A stretch of DNA of 64,000 bases from CAYGSN01 sp964352675. GTDB lineage: Bacteria; Pseudomonadota; Alphaproteobacteria; Micavibrionales; Micavibrionaceae. Within the stretch, counting starts at the first letter, position 1. The number at the start of each line of letters is the position of its first letter. The notes below the pieces were generated by a model. It saw nothing but the letters and a program-made list of their open reading frames with translations, did not search any database and had not been told where the DNA came from. The stretch is from assembly GCA_964352675.1 (NCBI GenBank), contig CAYGSN010000008.1, positions 1-64,000 on the forward strand, read 5' to 3'. Of the stretch, positions 27,349-36,631 are shown in pieces. Position numbers and translations under genes: made by a program.

Positions 27349-27605
27349 TATGAAGCCCCCGCTTGTGCTTAAAATTTTTACTTTTAATTTTTTTTACAAC
27401 CCTTAAAAAACGGCGTAACACCGCACCTTCTTTCAGTATGATGCAAATTAGTTAAAATTTTATGTAATTTATATCTTTTTGCGATATATTTTATAAACAA
27501 TTGTTTTTCCAATATTTTTTTTGGTTTTTTAAAAGTTTTTATAAAAACATGGTTTGCAAATCCCGGCCAGGGCCTTATATGTAGGGGGCAAGAAAAGAAG
27601 AAAAT

Positions 27606-28991
27606 ATGTCCCAAAAACCGCTTCCCTACCAAAACAAGGGCGACCTGACCAAAGGCCCTGTTGAAAAACACCTGATCCGCCTGACGGTTCCGATGATCTG
27701 GGGTCTGGTCGCCGTTATCAGCGTCCAGATCGCCGATACGTATTTTATTTCCAAGCTGGGCACACGTGAACTGGCGGGGATCGGCTTTACCTTCCCGGTC
27801 ACCATGTTGATCACGCACTTATTATTTGGCCTGAATATCGCCATGTCCTCCGTCATTTCGCGCATGATCGGAGCAGGGGATAAAGATTCAGCGCGCCGGG
27901 TGACATTGCACGGCATTATGCTGGCGGTTTGTACCTCCGCGGTCATTGCACTTATTACTTTTATTTTTCTTGATCCGCTTTTTACCCTGCTTGGTGCGGG
28001 GCCTGAAACTCTTCCGGTGGTACAGGCATATATGCCGATCTGGCTGATTGCCTCAGTCGTTCTGGCCATTCCCGTGAACGGGAATTCCGCCGTACGTGCC
28101 GCAGGCGATGCAACATGGCCCGCACTCGTGATGGTGAGTATGGCGATTACCAATGTTATCCTGGACCCGATTTTAATCTTCGGCCTATACGGCTTTCCAG
28201 AAATGGGGGTAAGCGGCGCGGCTACGGCCACGCTGATTGCTTATTGCGTCAGCCTGTGCGGCGGGTTGTACGTATTGATTATCAAGAAACAGATGGTCCC
28301 TAGAGACGGTCTGCATCTGGATAAATTCAAAGATTCCGTCAGGCGGCTGGTCTTCATCGCCATTCCCGCCGGTATCACAAACATTATTGGACCATTAACC
28401 AGCGCGATTGTCGTGGCTCTGCTGGCACGCTTTGGGCCAGAGGCTGTTGCGGCCTTTGGCGTTGTAACCCGGATAGAGGGGCTGGCGCTTATCCTTGTTA
28501 TCTCTTTGTCTCTCGGCATGACGCCAATTATCGGCCAGAACTGGGGCGCAGAAAATTTTGAACGGGTCCATAAAACCATCAATCTTTCGATCGGCTTTAA
28601 TTTCATCTGGTCGTTTCTTGTCGCTGTGATTTTAGCTCTGGGTGCGCAGAGCATAGCCGGAGCGTTTTCCGACAATCCGGTGGTGGTCAATTACGCCGTG
28701 CTGTTTTTCTACATCGTGCCTGTGTCTTATGCTTTCGGCAATCTTGTCTTTGGCTGGGCCTCGGTGTTCAATGCCATGGGCAAGCCCCAGCGCTCCTTCG
28801 TCATGATTGTGGTCAAAGCATTCGTCCTGACCATTCCCGGCGTGTATATCGGTTCTTATTTGGGCGGTGTGACCGGAATTTATATCGGCCTCATGGCGGC
28901 CAATTTTATCTCCGGGATTGTTTTTCACCTTCTGAGTTGGCGCACATGCCTGTCGGAAGAAAAAGAAGAGCACTCTCCGGCCAGAGGCTAG
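27606..28991 (+). CDS. MATE-family efflux transporter
   Basis: Inner-membrane antiporter of the MATE superfamily, which expels drugs or metabolites using Na+ or H+. The 461-residue protein has about twelve hydrophobic segments in two similar halves. It opens GPVEKHLIRLTVPMIWG, a standard MATE first segment, and the second half repeats it as VRRLVFIAIPAGITNIIGP. PVNGNSAVRAAGDATWPALV and the later VFNAMGKPQRSFVMIVVKA are the paired conserved loops. The substrate cannot be told from sequence. Upstream (27349-27605) is a very AT-rich gap of 257 bases with no gene. Confidence 0.93.
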   Translation: MSQKPLPYQNKGDLTKGPVEKHLIRLTVPMIWGLVAVISVQIADTYFISKLGTRELAGIGFTFPVTMLITHLLFGLNIAMSSVISRMIGAGDKDSARRVTLHGIMLAVCTSAVIALITFIFLDPLFTLLGAGPETLPVVQAYMPIWLIASVVLAIPVNGNSAVRAAGDATWPALVMVSMAITNVILDPILIFGLYGFPEMGVSGAATATLIAYCVSLCGGLYVLIIKKQMVPRDGLHLDKFKDSVRRLVFIAIPAGITNIIGPLTSAIVVALLARFGPEAVAAFGVVTRIEGLALILVISLSLGMTPIIGQNWGAENFERVHKTINLSIGFNFIWSFLVAVILALGAQSIAGAFSDNPVVVNYAVLFFYIVPVSYAFGNLVFGWASVFNAMGKPQRSFVMIVVKAFVLTIPGVYIGSYLGGVTGIYIGLMAANFISGIVFHLLSWRTCLSEEKEEHSPARG

Positions 28992-29070
28992 TGTTACGGC
29001 GGATACACCCATATAGACGTACACCATTTTTTAAGGCAAGCTGTGCCATAGTTGTAGAGGAACGGGTTAT

Positions 29071-30804
29071 ATGAGCGGGCTGGATATTTTATCACCGATG
29101 GTATTGTTGCTGGGGACGGGGTTTCTCGTCATCTATCTGTGCCGCCTCGTGCATATCAGCCCGATTGTCGGGTTCCTGATTGCCGGGATCGGCCTCGGCC
29201 CGCACGGGCTGAATTTTATTGAAGAAAACGAAACCACGCATTTCCTGGCCGAGCTGGGCGTGGTCTTTCTGCTGTTCGATATTGGATTGCACTTCTCCAC
29301 TAAATCCGCATGGAACTTGCGTCGCGACCTGTTCGGCCTGGCGCCTCTACAATTGCTGCTGAGCGGGGTGATTCTAGCGGGAAGTCTGGCAGTGGTTTTC
29401 TCAACCCAATCGGAAATCGCACTTTTGATTGGCTTCGCGCTGGCTCTCTCTTCCACTGCGGTAGTGATGCAGATGGTGGCCGATCTGAAACAAACGGAAT
29501 CCCCGGTGGGACAATCAGCCAAGGCTGTCCTTATTTTTCAGGACTTGGCAGCGATCTTTCTTTTGATTTTTGCCGATAGTATCGGCAGCGATAAAGGACT
29601 GGGAAGCCTTCTGAGCTTGACGATGTTGAAAACCGCTTTAGCGTTCGGTGCGGCCGTGATGCTCGGTAAATACATCCTGACACCGCTGATGAAATCCATC
29701 ATCAAATATGACGATCCGGAGATGTTTACAGTTCTGGGGTTATTGATCGTGATGATGACGGGACTGGCCACTGCATCGGCAGGCTTGTCCCTGACGCTGG
29801 GTGCGTTTTTGGCAGGAATGGTATTGGCTGAAACACCATTCCGCGTATTACTGCAGACGGAACTACGCCCATTCCGAAGCCTGCTGATGGCGCTGTTTTT
29901 CATTACGATCGGCATGGTCATGGACCCTGTCGCCATATGGGCCGAGGCCGGAACCGTTATCAGCATGACCGCGCTATTGATCGCGGCAAAGGCTGCCATT
30001 ATTGGCGCGCTGGTTTATATCTTCCGCCGTCCGGCCTATCAGGTGATCCAGCTTTCTTTCCTTCTGGCGCAAGGCAGCGAATTCGCTTTTGTTATCCTGA
30101 GTATGGCCGGGGTGAAGCCCCTGATGGGCGAAGCCTTTGCCGAACAGTGGATTGCCGCCGTGGCTCTCTCCATGTTGCTCACGCCGCTTTTAACCACATT
30201 GGCTTATCGCTGGAGCTTGATTGTCTGTGGCGCACAGGACAAGGGCATTTGCAACTGCCCCGAAGATGAAACACGGCCACAAACCAATCGGCCTGTTTTT
30301 ATTGTTGGCATGAATGAAGTCGGAAAAACTCTGGCCCGCGCCTTCCGCAGCCACAATATCCCCTATATTGCCATTGATCATAACCGCCAGCGTTTTCTTG
30401 AAGCCATGGCTGGCGGCTATATCGTCACCTATGGGCAAAGCGATGATTTGCGTTTCTGGAATGCGCTGGGGGTCCGCGAAGCGCGCGCAGCCTGCATTGC
30501 CTCACCGCGCTATGAGGTAGCACAAAAACTTACCCCGATCCTGAAAAAACTTTATCCGAAACTCAAGCGCTATGTCGCCGTGCAGGATTCGGTAGATGGC
30601 GTAAGGTTTGCGGCTCTCGGCATGGTGCCTTTTCATTCACACGGCACGCCGCCGGGGCTGGAGATGGCGGAACTCATTCTCAAAGAGATGGGCGTCAGCG
30701 AAAACAAAATCGAGGACTGGCGCGAGGATGAACAATCCTCTTATCTTGACAGCAACAAAACCCTCAGCACAGAAGAATTCGTTGTCACCGTTGCAGCGGA
30801 ATAG
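29071..30804 (+). CDS. Kef-type cation:proton antiporter with TrkA-N domain
   Basis: Inner-membrane CPA2 antiporter, most likely K+/H+. The 577-residue protein has about twelve transmembrane segments (Na/H exchanger fold) up to residue about 390. Typical motifs are GFLIAGIGLGPHGLNFI, SSTAVVMQMVADL and LAQGSEFAFVILSMAG. The C-terminus is a TrkA-N Rossmann domain (PVFIVGMNEVGKTLARAFRS, then AIDHNRQRFLEA), which senses NAD(H) in this family. No KefF/KefG partner is nearby. GAGGAA precedes the ATG at 29071 by about nine bases. It follows the MATE gene by 79 bases and may be co-transcribed. Confidence 0.93.
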   Translation: MSGLDILSPMVLLLGTGFLVIYLCRLVHISPIVGFLIAGIGLGPHGLNFIEENETTHFLAELGVVFLLFDIGLHFSTKSAWNLRRDLFGLAPLQLLLSGVILAGSLAVVFSTQSEIALLIGFALALSSTAVVMQMVADLKQTESPVGQSAKAVLIFQDLAAIFLLIFADSIGSDKGLGSLLSLTMLKTALAFGAAVMLGKYILTPLMKSIIKYDDPEMFTVLGLLIVMMTGLATASAGLSLTLGAFLAGMVLAETPFRVLLQTELRPFRSLLMALFFITIGMVMDPVAIWAEAGTVISMTALLIAAKAAIIGALVYIFRRPAYQVIQLSFLLAQGSEFAFVILSMAGVKPLMGEAFAEQWIAAVALSMLLTPLLTTLAYRWSLIVCGAQDKGICNCPEDETRPQTNRPVFIVGMNEVGKTLARAFRSHNIPYIAIDHNRQRFLEAMAGGYIVTYGQSDDLRFWNALGVREARAACIASPRYEVAQKLTPILKKLYPKLKRYVAVQDSVDGVRFAALGMVPFHSHGTPPGLEMAELILKEMGVSENKIEDWREDEQSSYLDSNKTLSTEEFVVTVAAE

Positions 30805-30807
30805 GCT

Positions 30808-31596
30808 TTAATCGCCGAAAATGCCTTTCAGCTTTCCGCCAATTTCTCCCATATCTTCTTTCAGCTTTTCTTTAAGCTGCTCGACCTGCGTGGCACCCAT
30901 GTCTTTCAGCGCATCAGGGGAAACGCCCTGCAACAGTCCGGCATTGCCCGCCGCCTGGTTCAGGTCGCGCGAAATTGCGGCAAACACCTGGGCCATGGCC
31001 TCATGTGCCAAAACGCCGTTTTCCTTGCGCCCGATCCCGTTCAGGTAAACCGGCGGCACGAGGACCGGCTCCAGATTACGGCCTTCGATCAATGTCACGG
31101 ACGGATTGATTTTTGCACCGGACAGCGCGAGCTTGTTGATAATCACCTTCGCGACTTCCTTGTTACGTGCCTCTTCCGGCGATTGCGGCGCGGTGTTGAG
31201 CTGGTTGCGGATCGCCTGTAAATTTGTGCCGTTCGGCGTAACCTCGAGATTGACTTCGGTGCCGGTCACGGAAATATCCTTGAATGTCACCAGTTCTTGC
31301 GAGACCGTATCCAGCACAATATTGATGTCCGGCACCAGAACGGCGTATGAGGTTTTAAAGCCGTCCGGATTGCCGATCTTCAGGTTGGTCGCACGGACCG
31401 ACTTGTCCTGCAGGGAAATATCCAGACCGCCCAACGTGACGCGTACACCCAAAGTCTGGCTGGCCGTACGCTCGATATAGGGCTTTACAAAACCACTGAG
31501 ATTGTAAAAGACGTACGCCCCGCCAATAACAAGCACGACAACAGCAATGCTAAAAAAACCGAGAACACCTTTGGAGATGGCTTTAGATTTGCTCAT
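30808..31596 (-). CDS. AsmA-like inner-membrane-anchored protein, 262 aa
   Basis: An N-terminal membrane anchor (GFFSIAVVVLVIGGAYVFY) is followed by a periplasmic part. GFVKPYIERTASQTLGVRV and VRATNLKIGNPDGFKTSYA match the opening of AsmA/DUF748-type proteins, which help lipid traffic or envelope assembly. At 262 residues it is far shorter than AsmA itself and may be a mini-member with a single repeat. The C-terminus is helical with Lys/Glu pairs (VEQLKEKLKEDMGEIGGKLK). It is convergent with the kef-type gene, three bases between the stops. Confidence 0.7.
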   Translation of the reverse strand: MSKSKAISKGVLGFFSIAVVVLVIGGAYVFYNLSGFVKPYIERTASQTLGVRVTLGGLDISLQDKSVRATNLKIGNPDGFKTSYAVLVPDINIVLDTVSQELVTFKDISVTGTEVNLEVTPNGTNLQAIRNQLNTAPQSPEEARNKEVAKVIINKLALSGAKINPSVTLIEGRNLEPVLVPPVYLNGIGRKENGVLAHEAMAQVFAAISRDLNQAAGNAGLLQGVSPDALKDMGATQVEQLKEKLKEDMGEIGGKLKGIFGD

Positions 31597-31709
31597 AAAA
31601 AATTCCTTTTGCTTTCGTAAAATATTTCTGTACGGTCCGATAAATTCGTGTCACAAAGACCATAAGGCGGCAGGCCGCGATAATCAAAACAAAAAATTTA
31701 TGAGTATTT

Positions 31710-31985
31710 ATGACTGAGTTTTTTAATCTGGCGTTGGGTGAAAGCAAGGGCGGGGAAATCGAAACCATCCTGCGCGCCCAATTTACCCAGACTTTTGGCG
31801 AGGCGCCACCCGATCATTTCGAACTTATCCGCGATAACGAACAGCTTTACATCGAAATCGAAGCCACGCGTGAGGATATCCATCGCTATCTGGAATTTTG
31901 CCCACGGGCCGTTTTCTATGATTCTGACGGCAATGAGATGGAAGCACCGCCCCCGGCGCATGACGACCTTAGACAGGCCATGTAA
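31710..31985 (+). CDS. Hypothetical protein, 91 aa
   Basis: Small acidic soluble protein with no recognised family. It has two regions, FNLALGESKGGEIETILRA and EATREDIHRYLEFCPRAVF, and a Pro-rich end. A strong terminator follows the stop (31988-32028), which supports a real transcription unit. No good ribosome site precedes the ATG. Confidence 0.6.
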   Translation: MTEFFNLALGESKGGEIETILRAQFTQTFGEAPPDHFELIRDNEQLYIEIEATREDIHRYLEFCPRAVFYDSDGNEMEAPPPAHDDLRQAM

Positions 31986-31987
31986 AA

Positions 31988-32028
31988 GCCCGCCCCAACG
32001 AGGGGGAAAACCCCTGGCCAGGGCGGGC
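31988..32028. terminator. Bidirectional intrinsic terminator
   Basis: Outer 8-bp GC stem GCCCGCCC/GGGCGGGC (31988-31995 with 32021-32028) and an inner AGGGG/CCCCT stem (32001-32005 with 32011-32015) closed by GAAAA. It serves the 91-aa gene on the plus strand and the Hsp20 gene on the minus strand. The U-runs on both sides are modest. Confidence 0.75.
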
Positions 32029-32061
32029 CTTCTCTTTAAAGACCTGTTTTAAGATGAAAGC

Positions 32062-32529
32062 TTAGGATTTGGATTTACCAAGCAAGCCTTTGGATTTTCC
32101 GTTGATTGGAATCATCCGGGGCTTTTTCTCCTCCGGCACTTCACGCACCAGATCGATGGTCAGCAAGCCGTCATTCAGGGCCGCCCCGTCCACGCGAATA
32201 TGATCCGCCAGACGGAACGTACGCTCAAACGTACGGGTTGCAATGCCGCGGTGCAGGTAGGTTTTATCCTGGTCCCCTGCCTTGTTCTCGATCTTGCCGG
32301 ACACCAGCAACCGGTCGTCCTGCGCGGTAATGTCCAGGTCTTTCTCGGAAAAACCTGCCACCGCCAGTGTGATGCGGTACGCATCCTCGCCCAGCTTCTC
32401 AATGTTGTAAGGGGGGTAAGCCTCAAACCGGTCCTCCGAATCATTCAGAAGCGTTTCAAACAGGTCGTTAAACCGGTCGAAACCGACAGTTTGACGCATT
32501 AAGGGTGTAAAAGAGATCAAGTTAGACAT
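32062..32529 (-). CDS. Small heat-shock protein, Hsp20 family
   Basis: ATP-independent chaperone that holds unfolded proteins (alpha-crystallin domain). 155 residues, a typical length. The N-terminus contains PLMRQTVGFDRFNDLFETLL, as in rhizobial IbpA-type proteins. The crystallin domain spans about 38-130, including YRITLAVAGFSEKDLDITAQ and LHRGIATRTFERTF. The C-terminal anchor KPRMIPI shows the I-x-I/V-type assembly motif. The leader is a ROSE-like RNA thermometer (32537-32595), so translation is expected to rise on heating. Confidence 0.95.
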   Translation of the reverse strand: MSNLISFTPLMRQTVGFDRFNDLFETLLNDSEDRFEAYPPYNIEKLGEDAYRITLAVAGFSEKDLDITAQDDRLLVSGKIENKAGDQDKTYLHRGIATRTFERTFRLADHIRVDGAALNDGLLTIDLVREVPEEKKPRMIPINGKSKGLLGKSKS

Positions 32530-32536
32530 GTGTCTA

Positions 32537-32595
32537 CCTCCTTCTATTAAGCAAGGTTAACAATTTTATGAAAGCCCCTACCATAGGCAGCTTTC
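32537..32595 (-). promoter_or_regulatory. ROSE-like RNA thermometer in the hsp20 leader
   Basis: In the mRNA the 5' hairpin (32595-32570, stem GAAAGC...GCUUUC with a UGG loop) is followed by a second hairpin covering the ribosome site. There CCUUGCUU (32556-32549) pairs with AAGGAGG (32543-32537), leaving the G of UUGCU unpaired opposite the Shine-Dalgarno. This UYGCU-against-AGGA arrangement is the signature of ROSE elements, which melt on heat shock in alpha- and gammaproteobacterial small heat-shock genes. The ATG at 32529 follows AAGGAGG by seven bases. Confidence 0.8.
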
Positions 32596-32710
32596 GTACA
32601 TTCATACGATATAAAATCAAAACCGGATCAGTCAAGATCCTGAGAATGCGATTAGAACTCTTGCAGTTTTAAAAGCGACTATGTATGGTTCCTCAGTCTT
32701 TTTTGGATAA

Positions 32711-32801
32711 GGTGTCGTGGCCGAGTGGCTGAAGGCGCACGCTTGGAAAGCGTGTATACGTTAATAGCGTATCGAGGGTTCGAATCCCTCCGACACCGCC
32801 A
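32711..32801 (+). tRNA. tRNA-Ser (anticodon GGA), with encoded CCA
   Basis: Acceptor GGTGTCG (32711-32717) pairs with CGACACC (32791-32797), then a discriminator G and encoded CCA (32799-32801). The anticodon stem-loop CGCTTGGAAAGCG carries GGA (serine, UCC/UCU codons). A long variable arm (class II, about 32754-32774) is typical of tRNA-Ser. The T-arm is AGGGTTCGAATCCCT. No gene overlaps it. Confidence 0.98.
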
Positions 32802-32895
32802 CTCTAATAATTTCGACTTTCCCTTTGCACCGGGGCGCGATCATTGTTAAAATCTTTTAAAATCTGGGTTTTTCTTTACCGAAGGGTGTTTGTCC

Positions 32896-33255
32896 ATGAC
32901 CGGTGTTCAATTTTTCATGTTTGTGCTTTTGTTCCCGGCCTTTGCCTTACTGGGGCATGATTTTTACCTGTTTTTCAACAATGCCGAGGGGCAGTTTGCG
33001 CTGAGCGATCTGGGTTACATCTGGACGCAATACAGCCCGGAAAGCTACAAATGGGTTGTACAGAACGTTGAAAAAGATACATGGGCAGTCATCAATGAAA
33101 TCCTGACCCAGACGGCGCTGATCCTCGCCCTCATTTTCGCAGGGTTCTTTTACGTGATTTTAGGGCTGCTCAAGCTCTTCGGGGCCTGGCCGTTTCATCA
33201 TTCTTCCGGCGAGCGCAGCTATAAAAACGCCAAGGTCAAATACGCTCGCAAATAA
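32896..33255 (+). CDS. Small inner-membrane protein, 119 aa
   Basis: Two membrane spans are visible: VQFFMFVLLFPAFALLGHDFYLF at the N-terminus and TQTALILALIFAGFFYVILGLL near residue 80. Between them is a soluble loop (about 25-75), and a basic tail ends AKVKYARK. The ATG at 32896 is preceded by AAGGG, eight bases away; a TTG six bases upstream is in frame. I do not recognise a family. It follows the tRNA gene by 94 bases. Confidence 0.7.
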   Translation: MTGVQFFMFVLLFPAFALLGHDFYLFFNNAEGQFALSDLGYIWTQYSPESYKWVVQNVEKDTWAVINEILTQTALILALIFAGFFYVILGLLKLFGAWPFHHSSGERSYKNAKVKYARK

Positions 33256-33278
33256 AGCGCTCCCGATAACGGATGCTT

Positions 33279-34052
33279 CTATAAAATTCCTGACAAAATC
33301 CGGATATGGCTATCGATAATCTCCAGATCTTCGGGCCGTGAGAGGCGATGATCGCCATCTTCGATAAAGACAATATCGACATCCCCGCCGGAAAAGGCAT
33401 TCTGGATTTTCACCGCGGTTTCCCACGGCACGTCTTTGTCCTGCATCCCCTGAATCAAACGCAGGGGGAAATCAACCTTATGTGTGCTGTGCAAAATCAG
33501 ATGGGATTTGGCCTCTTCATAAAACCGCTTTGTATAGTGATAAGGCTCATCACTGTAATCATTTTCTATCGCAGCATAGCCGGTTTCCATCAATGTTTTT
33601 TGCTGATTCGCACTCAGCCGGGAAAATAAATCCTCCGTAAAATCCGGCGCGGCGGCAATGCCGATCAACCCGTGAACACTGCCCGGCCGGGCCAGTGCAG
33701 CGCATAACGCAATCCACCCGCCCATGGACGAACCAACAATCACCAGCGGATCGGAGGTCACACGATCCATGACAGCCAGCGCATCGCCTAGCCAGTCGCC
33801 GATCGTTCCGTCTTCAAACTTACCGCCTGACTCCCCGTGACCACTGTAATCAAAGCGAATATAACCCTGTCCGCGCGCGGCGCATTGCTCTTCCAGATAA
33901 CGCGCCTTGGTCCCGCTCATATCGGATCGATAGCCGCCCATAAAAATAACGGTTGGCACGATTTTGCCTTTGGCCGGGGCAGGCGGGGTGTATCTATAGG
34001 CCAGATCGGCTTTGCCTTGCCTCTTTAATCTTTGGCTATTCATCTCTATCAT
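33279..34052 (-). CDS. Alpha/beta hydrolase, 257 aa
   Basis: Soluble serine hydrolase fold of unknown substrate. The nucleophile elbow is IVGSSMGGWIALCAALA (GxSxG). The acid is expected in GMQDKDVPWETAVK, and the histidine is in EDGDHRLSRPEDL. FDYSGHGESGGKF, before the elbow, is typical of dienelactone-hydrolase-like or lysophospholipase-type proteins. The first methionines (34052 and 34043) are both possible starts with no clear ribosome site. It is divergent from the glycosyltransferase gene at 34115, with 62 bases between the starts. Confidence 0.85.
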   Translation of the reverse strand: MIEMNSQRLKRQGKADLAYRYTPPAPAKGKIVPTVIFMGGYRSDMSGTKARYLEEQCAARGQGYIRFDYSGHGESGGKFEDGTIGDWLGDALAVMDRVTSDPLVIVGSSMGGWIALCAALARPGSVHGLIGIAAAPDFTEDLFSRLSANQQKTLMETGYAAIENDYSDEPYHYTKRFYEEAKSHLILHSTHKVDFPLRLIQGMQDKDVPWETAVKIQNAFSGGDVDIVFIEDGDHRLSRPEDLEIIDSHIRILSGIL

Positions 34053-34114
34053 TGCGCATTAAATTCTTTTATTATGGCCACGGTCAAGACCTAGCCTACA
34101 GTGAAACACAGAAC

Positions 34115-35350
34115 ATGCAAACACAACCTGTCATTCTGCAGATCATACCAGAACTCGGCCCCGGCGGGGCGGAGCAAGGCTGTCTCGACATCGCCGCGGA
34201 AATTATCAATAGCGGCGCGCAGGCCATCGTCATCTCCAATGGCGGGGCGCGCGTACATGAACTGGCGCGGATGGGCGCGGTGCATATCGACATGCCGGTC
34301 CACAGCAAAAACCCGCTGGTGATGTGGCAAAATATCCGCCGCCTGAAACAGATTATCGAGCGCTATGGCGTGGACATTGTCCATGTGCGCAGCCGCGCCC
34401 CGGCCTGGAGCGCATATAAAGCCTGCCTGAAAACCGGGGCGCATTTCATGACGACCTGCCACGCACCGTATAACATTTCCGGTGAGACCAAACGGATGTA
34501 CAACGCCATTATGGCACGCGGCGAGCGTGTGATCGCAATCTCCGAGACGGTGTCCCGTTACCTGAAACAAAACTACCGGATTGATGATTCCCGCATCCGT
34601 ATTATCCATCGCGGCATTGCGCTGGAAAAATTTCATCCGACCGCCGTCACGCCGGAGCGCCTCATTACCCTCTCCAAACAATGGCGCATTCCGGACGGGT
34701 CAAACATCATCATGCTGCCCGGCCGCCTGACGCGCTGGAAAGGGCATCACGTCCTGATCGAAGCGATGAGCAGAATTGGACGGAAGGATTTATTCTGCGT
34801 GATTATCGGGTCCGATCAGGGCCGCAGTGAGTACCGCAAGGAGCTGGAAGATTTTATCCAGGAAAAAAACCTCGGCGCGAAAGTGCGGATCGTCGATCAT
34901 TGCAATGATATGCCGGCGGCTTATATGCTTGCGACCGTCGTTGTCTCTGCCTCCACTGATCCGGAAGGGTTCGGGCGCGTTCCCGTTGAAGCGCAAGCCA
35001 TGGGGCGGCCGGTTGTGGCCACAGATCACGGCGGGGCGCAGGAAACCATTATCCGCGGCCAGACAGGCTGGCTGGTGCCTGCCGGCGATCCGGCGGAGCT
35101 GGGCGATGCAATCGAGGAAGCCCTGGCGCTCAGCCCGAACCAGCGCGCAATCCTGGCCACGCGGGCCATGGCGCATATCGCCGCGCATTTCACGCGCGAA
35201 CAGATGTGCGACAAAACCATGGAAGTCTACGCGGAAATCCTGCAGGGCAAATTTGCAGGAAGTCAAAATACTGCACCGTTTCATCATCATGCTTCCCACG
35301 GCACGCCCAGCCAGCCCTTTCACGGACAGAAAAAACACGCTGCCGAATAA
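34115..35350 (+). CDS. Glycosyltransferase family 4 protein
   Basis: GT-B fold retaining sugar transferase, probably for lipopolysaccharide or another surface glycan. Start ATG 34115 (411 aa) begins just before the N-terminal Rossmann strand VILQIIPELGPGGAEQG. The C-terminal half has IIMLPGRLTRWKGHHVLIEA and the donor-site EGFGRVPVEAQAMGRPVVA, the standard GT4 E-x7-E region. The frame extends upstream to 33953, but those residues overlap the hydrolase start and are not family-like. It is followed ten bases later by a family 9 gene. The tail after residue 385 is His/Pro-rich and unlike GT4 proteins. Confidence 0.92.
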   Translation: MQTQPVILQIIPELGPGGAEQGCLDIAAEIINSGAQAIVISNGGARVHELARMGAVHIDMPVHSKNPLVMWQNIRRLKQIIERYGVDIVHVRSRAPAWSAYKACLKTGAHFMTTCHAPYNISGETKRMYNAIMARGERVIAISETVSRYLKQNYRIDDSRIRIIHRGIALEKFHPTAVTPERLITLSKQWRIPDGSNIIMLPGRLTRWKGHHVLIEAMSRIGRKDLFCVIIGSDQGRSEYRKELEDFIQEKNLGAKVRIVDHCNDMPAAYMLATVVVSASTDPEGFGRVPVEAQAMGRPVVATDHGGAQETIIRGQTGWLVPAGDPAELGDAIEEALALSPNQRAILATRAMAHIAAHFTREQMCDKTMEVYAEILQGKFAGSQNTAPFHHHASHGTPSQPFHGQKKHAAE

Positions 35351-35359
35351 ATATTCCGC

Positions 35360-36319
35360 ATGACAAACAAAGAAAAAATTCTGGTGATCAAGCTCGGCGC
35401 ATTGGGGGACTTTATCCAGGCACTGGGCCCGATGGCTGCTATCCGCAAACATCATCCAGGCGCGCATATCTCGCTCATGACCACGGCACCTTATGAAGCC
35501 CTGGCAAAAAAATGCGGCTATTTTGATGAGATTTGGATTGATCGAAGACCGCGCTGGCATCAATTAAAAATCTGGTCAAAATTAAAAAGACGTTTGAACG
35601 CAGAAGGATTCACCCGCATTTATGATCTGCAAAACAATGACCGCACAGCGCTCTATTTCAAGACCCTGAATTCGCCAAAACCTGAATGGGTAGGAGCTGC
35701 CAAGGGTGCTTCACATGAAAACTCAAACCCGCAGCGCACGAAAGGCCATGCCTTTGACGGCCATGTGCAAACTCTCGCTCTGTCCGGAATCAGGGATATC
35801 AGTATCGACACGCTGGATTGGATGGATGAATCCATATCCAGCTTTCCCCTGCGCAAGCCTTATGTCCTGATCGTGCCGGGAAGCGCGCCGGAACATCCGC
35901 AAAAACGATGGCCTGCAGAAGAGTACGGGCGATTGTGCAAAATCCTTTCCAGCAGCGGATATCAACCTGTGGTTATCGGCACAAAGGCAGAGAAAAAAGC
36001 CGTCCAGGAGATTGTCAGACACTGCCCGGAAGTTCTGGACCTCACCGGCCAGACGACGCTGGGACATATTGCCGCACTGGGACGCGGTGCTGCCGGAGCG
36101 ATTGGGAATGACACCGGGCCGGTCCATATGATCGCCGCGACATCCTGCCCGGTCCTTGCGTTGTTTTCCGCCGCCAGCAACCCAGCGAAACACACGCCCA
36201 AAGGGGAAAATGTCAAAATATTGCAGCGGGAAAATTTGAGCGCTTTACAATCTGAAGAGGTTCTCGCGGCCTTCGCGCCGCGTCACGAGCCGGCGCGCAA
36301 ATCCCGAACGCTGCACTAA
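35360..36319 (+). CDS. Glycosyltransferase family 9 (heptosyltransferase-like)
   Basis: Likely adds a heptose or similar sugar to the lipopolysaccharide core from an ADP-sugar. The 319-residue protein opens with ILVIKLGALGDFIQALGPM, the hallmark of WaaC/WaaF/RfaF proteins. Its C-terminal half has YVLIVPGSAPEHPQKRWPAE, PVVIGTKAEKKAVQEI and the donor-site GNDTGPVHMIAATSCPVL. It starts ten bases after the family 4 gene, so the two probably act on one glycan. The exact sugar is not determinable. Confidence 0.93.
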   Translation: MTNKEKILVIKLGALGDFIQALGPMAAIRKHHPGAHISLMTTAPYEALAKKCGYFDEIWIDRRPRWHQLKIWSKLKRRLNAEGFTRIYDLQNNDRTALYFKTLNSPKPEWVGAAKGASHENSNPQRTKGHAFDGHVQTLALSGIRDISIDTLDWMDESISSFPLRKPYVLIVPGSAPEHPQKRWPAEEYGRLCKILSSSGYQPVVIGTKAEKKAVQEIVRHCPEVLDLTGQTTLGHIAALGRGAAGAIGNDTGPVHMIAATSCPVLALFSAASNPAKHTPKGENVKILQRENLSALQSEEVLAAFAPRHEPARKSRTLH

Positions 36320-36334
36320 CGGGCGCGCCCCAAA

Positions 36335-36631
36335 TTATACGGGTTTGTAAATTTCGTAGAGGCTCTTGAGCAACTGCCGGGCGGCATCGGAATGCAGGGA
36401 ATAATAGATAGTCTGGGCATCACGGCGCGTTACCACAACGCCGTCACGACGCAGGCGCGCCAAATGCTGGGACAATGCCGACTGCGACAGGCCGATAATC
36501 TCTTCCAGCTCACCGACGCATTTCTCACCTTTGTGAAGTGCGCAAACAATCCCCAGACGCTTTTCGTTCGACAGAGCCTTCAGTAAATTGACGGCGATAT
36601 CAACGTTTTTTTCAATTTCACAAATATCCAT
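36335..36631 (-). CDS. ArsR/SmtB-family transcriptional regulator, 98 aa
   Basis: Winged-helix DNA-binding repressor. NLLKALSNEKRLGIVCALHKG is the first helix pair, LEEIIGLSQSALSQHLARLR is the recognition helix-turn-helix, and VVVTRRDAQTIYYSL is the wing. It is similar to BigR-like regulators. Cysteines occur at about residues 4, 26 and 38, which could sense metal or persulfide, but no known site is clear. The target is unknown. It is convergent with the family 9 gene. The 289 bases upstream (to 36920) hold no gene that I can see. Confidence 0.9.
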   Translation of the reverse strand: MDICEIEKNVDIAVNLLKALSNEKRLGIVCALHKGEKCVGELEEIIGLSQSALSQHLARLRRDGVVVTRRDAQTIYYSLHSDAARQLLKSLYEIYKPV

